This document shows, in pieces, positions 18,360 to 21,498 of a stretch of DNA of 21,498 bases. The position numbers and the translations under genes are program-made. The first letter of the stretch is position 1, and every line of letters begins with the position of its first letter. The stretch is from Chara braunii (taxonomy: Eukaryota > Streptophyta > Charophyceae > Charales > Characeae). The notes under the pieces are model-generated. The model ran no database searches, was not told the origin of the DNA, and saw only the letters and a program-made list of their open reading frames with translations. Location: contig BFEA01000115.1 of the NCBI GenBank assembly GCA_003427395.1, positions 2,022,526 through 2,044,023 of the forward strand. Direction: 5' to 3'.

Positions 18360-18924
18360 GTCTTAAGAAAAAGAACGCACCAAGAAAATAACACCATCTC
18401 AGCACACAGCACGCTGCACCCACCTCCAATGCATGCAACAACAGCATGCGTCAGACACACCCTGTGCCCAGCATGTGTGACCACGACCGTCATGTGCAGC
18501 TGAGCTGGCCAGGTAGGGTGCTATAGGCTGGGATGACTCCCAAGCCCTTGTGCCAGCAACGTCGGGCATGTAGCGCAAGGTCACTGGAGCGACTCGCCGC
18601 CACCACCACTCTCCTTTGACAAATGAGTTTCTGTTTTTTTCACTTTTCTCCCCGTGTACTGCAGGGGTCGTATGGGCGCAGGGGCCGCATGGGTAGAGCC
18701 ACACCATCATCCCCTCGCTAATGGAACCGTGACCCCTGTTTCGTTTTTTGGGGGGCCACCCAGACGGTGCACGGTGTGATTGGCGTTTGGCTGGTAGGGC
18801 CTGAGGTCGAGCTGAAAGAAAATATACCGCATGGGAACCATTTCTGGATTCGTTTCGTGTCATGCTTGCACGGGGTGGTGGCAGCGGGTGGGCTCGCTAA
18901 GGCACCATGGCTGCTCGCCCGATG
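18360..18924. other. No confident gene
   Basis: A minus-strand frame of 154 codons (18399-18863) has no recognisable domain and is rich in Cys and Trp. The right-hand part may be the upstream region of the gypsy relic, too decayed to identify. Confidence 0.4.
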
Positions 18925-19885
18925 CAATCAACCACGCTGCCCTTACCCTGTCAGAATGTCGGCCCGATCCCGTGGATTGATGATTTGCTCGAATGATTGG
19001 GGGCACCAAGTATTTTCCAAGTCGGGCCACCATTCGACTTAAAGTCGGGCGACCATCAAGATCGTTATAAGACCGCATTCAAGATGTGGTATGGGCATTT
19101 CGAGTGACTAGTCGTGTCATTCGGACTCACACAATGCTAGGCCGCCTTCCAAGCGGCAATGACGACGGAGTTTTGTGCCATGTTGGATCGGTTCGTGCTC
19201 ATATACCTCGACGACATCGTGGTGCACCGTGGGATTTTGGACGAGCATGTCGAACACTTTTGCACTGTCTTGGGTCGACTTTGCGAGGCCAAGTACAAGG
19301 CCAACCGCAATAAGTGCGAGTTCGATCGATAAGAGCTCAAGTACTTGGGCCACTACGTGTCACCGCAAGGCGTCAGACCGCTCACGGGCAAGATTTATGT
19401 CATTAAAGTATGGCGGACAAGATTCATGTCATTCAAATATGGCCCGAGACCACCAACACCATGAAAGGCCGCTCTTTCATGGGATTGGCCAGCTACTATC
19501 AACGCTTCATTAGTAGTTACGCATGGATTGCTGCACCCTTTGGCACAACTTCAGTCCACAACGGTCGCCATTCGAGTTCAACGATGAAGGATGAGCTGCA
19601 TTCCGGACCCTCAAGACGGCTATGCTCGTGGCACCCGTATTGAGCATATGCGACCCCACCTTGCCCACTTGTGTGACAATGGACACTTCCAAGTATGGCA
19701 TTGGTGCAGTTTTGGAGCAACATGACGGGGACAATTGGCATCCGCCAAGAAGTCTCTCCCATCAATTCATTTGGTGATGCGAGGAAGGAGCTGCTGGCCT
19801 CCGTCACGGTACTTGAGAGCTGGCGGCACTTCCTCCTCGGGCGTTGAAGGTTCAAGTGGATGAGCGACAACAACCCGTTGCATTC
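18925..19885 (+). pseudogene. Decayed Ty3/gypsy retrotransposon pol fragment (reverse transcriptase and RNase H)
   Basis: The first frame (about 18955-19383) carries the reverse transcriptase core in family order: WIDDLLE, FDLKSG.HQ, YKTAFK.WYGHFE, SFGL, FQAAMTTEF and the catalytic YLDD (19204-19215) before IVVH. A thumb-like KYKAN..KCEF and YLGHYVSPQGVRP follow. In-frame stops lie at 18994, 19105, 19138 and 19330. A 29-bp duplication (19384-19441) shifts the frame. The next frame holds RSFMGLASYYQRFI, and a later frame holds RNase H-like LPTCVTMDTSKYGIGAVLEQ with a stop at 19592. A further shift near 19750 leads to SWRHFLLGR, a stop at 19845 and SDNNP. No integrase, protease, LTR, primer-binding site or polypurine tract was seen. 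It is dead. Confidence 0.9.
19384..19441 (+). repeat. 29-bp tandem duplication inside the gypsy relic
   Basis: 19384-19412 and 19413-19441 match at 24 of 29 positions (shared core CAAGATT.ATGTCATT). The unit length is not a multiple of three, so the duplication itself breaks the reading frame between reverse transcriptase and RNase H. Confidence 0.85.
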
Positions 19886-20147
19886 ACCTGGTTCAACGTC
19901 GAGCTTCAAACTCATGATGTGTTTTTCGGTCTTCTTTGTTGACAGTTAGATGCGTGTGCCATTCAGCCACATGGGCTGAGGGCACTGTGTGCTTTCTGTT
20001 GCAGCAACCACGAAAATTGTTATGGCCAGGGTGCAACTGTTATGCAGTTCTGGTAAGATGTGATGGTGTATATGCATTTGGGAAGCATAAGGGCCCTCGG
20101 CCAGGAAAGAAGGGGCTTGCGCCCGCTCGGTGGAAACTCTGTGCCTG

Positions 20148-20167
20148 CCTTCACCCCTCAGTGAAGG
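20148..20167. repeat. Short perfect hairpin
   Basis: CCTTCAC-CCCTCA-GTGAAGG: a 7-bp stem with a 6-base loop, in GC-rich DNA. Confidence 0.6.
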
Positions 20168-20428
20168 TGGGCCTGTCCAAAATTCGACGGGGCCCTTGAG
20201 GCCGGCACGGGCCGGAAAGGGGCCCATGGCTTGGTTGCTGCATGCAGCATCTTCAACCAACCCTCGCCCGGTCGGTTGAAGGTGCTGAAGGCCAGCAAAG
20301 ATGCCAAGGCCCAGGGCTCTTTCAGTTGAGCCCCAGGCACAATCTGGAAGGGCCCTGGGCGGGAGTAGCTACTGGGGCAGAGGCCGGTCGTCCAGAGCCT
20401 CCCTCGCCCAGCCAGTCACACGCAAAAC

Positions 20429-20449
20429 GAAGTGAGGTAGCCTCACTTC
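20429..20449. repeat. Short perfect hairpin
   Basis: GAAGTGAGG-TAG-CCTCACTTC: a 9-bp perfect stem with a 3-base loop. It is not followed by a T run, so a terminator role is not suggested. Confidence 0.7.
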
Positions 20450-21458
20450 AGACATTCTGGCTGGCTGGATGGTGGCCACGCTGCTTGAGCGCTGGCTTGC
20501 ATGACGAGGGCACCAGGCCAGGTGGAATAGGGCGCTGGCGCTGCACGGGGAAGAAGCTGCATGGGTGCAGATGGAGGGTGCAACAGCCATCGCCGAGCTG
20601 CCCCCCCCATAGTTGAAGCTGGTTGAGCGGAGGTCCTTGGGGGAGGGACTGTGAGAGTGGGGAAGTCGAGGAGTGGGCGATGTGAGAAGGCGCTTACCTG
20701 CGGTGATAAGCAGGCTGCATCGTTCGGGGTCCTCGTGTTGTCATCGGACTGCTATACTTCATGCAGACCTGTTGTAGTAGACAGGAAGTCTAGGTCGATA
20801 GGCGTGGTCTGATTGAAGCCTGGGCCCCAAGTGCCCAGTTGGAGAGCGGCATTGTGGACATTTTGGTGTTAGGTGCGGGAAGAGGGCTTTCGTTATCAAT
20901 TGAACTTCGGTGCTTTGCTCTTTGTGATTTGGTGTTCTCTCGTGGTGCAATCTGCTTCTAGTTTGAGCACAAAGTGATCTGACTTTCAATGGAATGGTGC
21001 AAGTTGGTTTATTTCCGTTGGCATTGCTCATTTTCCTCGCACATTTTATATCACTTTTAAGTTTTAATACTTTTTATTATTTTATATTAGTCTAATGAAT
21101 TTCGGAATCTGTACCTTTGTGCTTTGTGTTCTTTTTTTCTGCAGAAGGGACGGATAAGATTCTTTTCTTCTGATGTTATTGCATCTGCCAGGTGGACCAG
21201 TATGTCCTCCACAAGATATTGTTTCGATTATTCTTGTTGATGAATGGAACGGGAACTGCTTGACGCCTGCTGGTTGGATCCAGGACACCGGTACTTTCTG
21301 CAAGCCTCTCAAATGCTCTATTTATTTATTTTTTCAAGAATTTTCAACGTCTAAAGTTGAAATATTCTTGTGTACGAGTGTAGTTAGAAGTCTTCTTTCC
21401 CCATCAACTGATTCCATATGTACATATAACGAGCTCATTCTACTGCAGCTTGTGCAGA

Positions 21459-21498
21459 CTCTCTCTCTCCTCCCCCCCCCCCCCCCCCCCCCCCCCCC
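21459..21498 (+). repeat. CT run followed by terminal poly-C
   Basis: A short CT repeat passes into at least 27 C that run off the end of the window. Confidence 0.95.

Larger units (their letters stand above)
19886..21458. other. No confident gene; GC-rich then AT-rich
   Basis: A GC-rich section (20080-20650) holds open frames of up to 124 codons (20242-20616, plus) with no recognisable domain. Splice-like words occur at 20696 (a minus-strand CAG/GTAAGC donor) and at 21135-21144 (TTTTCTGCAG acceptor, plus), without confirmed exons. The last 500 bases are AT-rich and look like intron or intergenic DNA. Confidence 0.4.

Noticed and set aside
19086-19353. Alternate open frames over the gypsy relic
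   Set aside because: The true pol frame, recognised by the YLDD motif and flanking conserved words, is a different one that contains stops.
20429-20449. Rho-independent terminator
   Set aside because: There is no T run after the stem, and the setting is eukaryotic.

Overview
The window looks like nuclear DNA from a streptophyte (green plant lineage), most plausibly a charophycean alga such as Chara. That placement is an inference from three things. The one intact gene is a plant-type ABC1-kinase/beta-lactamase-like fusion (the Arabidopsis At5g24810 type, from memory). There is a plant-like U6 snRNA copy. The rest is long, repeat-filled non-coding DNA with a decayed Ty3/gypsy relic. Bacterial signals such as operons, Shine-Dalgarno-driven gene packing or CRISPR are absent.

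Layout: 1-1856 is upstream DNA holding poly-G, CAT and CT repeats. 1857-6827 (+) is one uninterrupted 1656-codon reading frame. It carries an ABC1/ADCK/UbiB-type atypical kinase domain followed by a serine beta-lactamase-like domain that is split by three long low-complexity insertions. 6828-10700 is non-coding, with C-rich and G-rich tracts, two tRNA-like (possible SINE) sequences, a CCAT-rich stretch, a 30-bp-arm hairpin and tandem repeats. 11300-13360 contains unrecognised coding-like fragments on the minus strand, interrupted by stops and a GT/CA microsatellite. 14250-16300 is a cluster of foldback and palindromic elements. Inside that cluster sits a U6 snRNA retropseudogene with a poly-A tail and a 15-bp target-site duplication. 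17700-18360 has a partial duplication and an unrecognised minus-strand frame. 18925-19885 (+) is a dead Ty3/gypsy reverse transcriptase-RNase H relic with at least six stops and three frame breaks. One of those breaks is caused by a 29-bp tandem duplication. 19886-21498 is GC-rich then AT-rich DNA with short hairpins, ending in a poly-C run.

Only the kinase/beta-lactamase gene looks functional. Its kinase motifs (KxGQ, Lys197, ELDF, DPHPGN, DFG) and beta-lactamase-like motifs (SxxK, YxY, HxG) are all present. The other elements read as the debris of retroposition (LINE-type machinery acting on U6, tRNA-like SINEs, a gypsy relic) and of foldback or MITE-like insertions. No complete, undescribed multi-gene system is visible. 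The most distinctive items are the very large single-exon fusion gene, the well-preserved U6 retrocopy and the foldback cluster around it.
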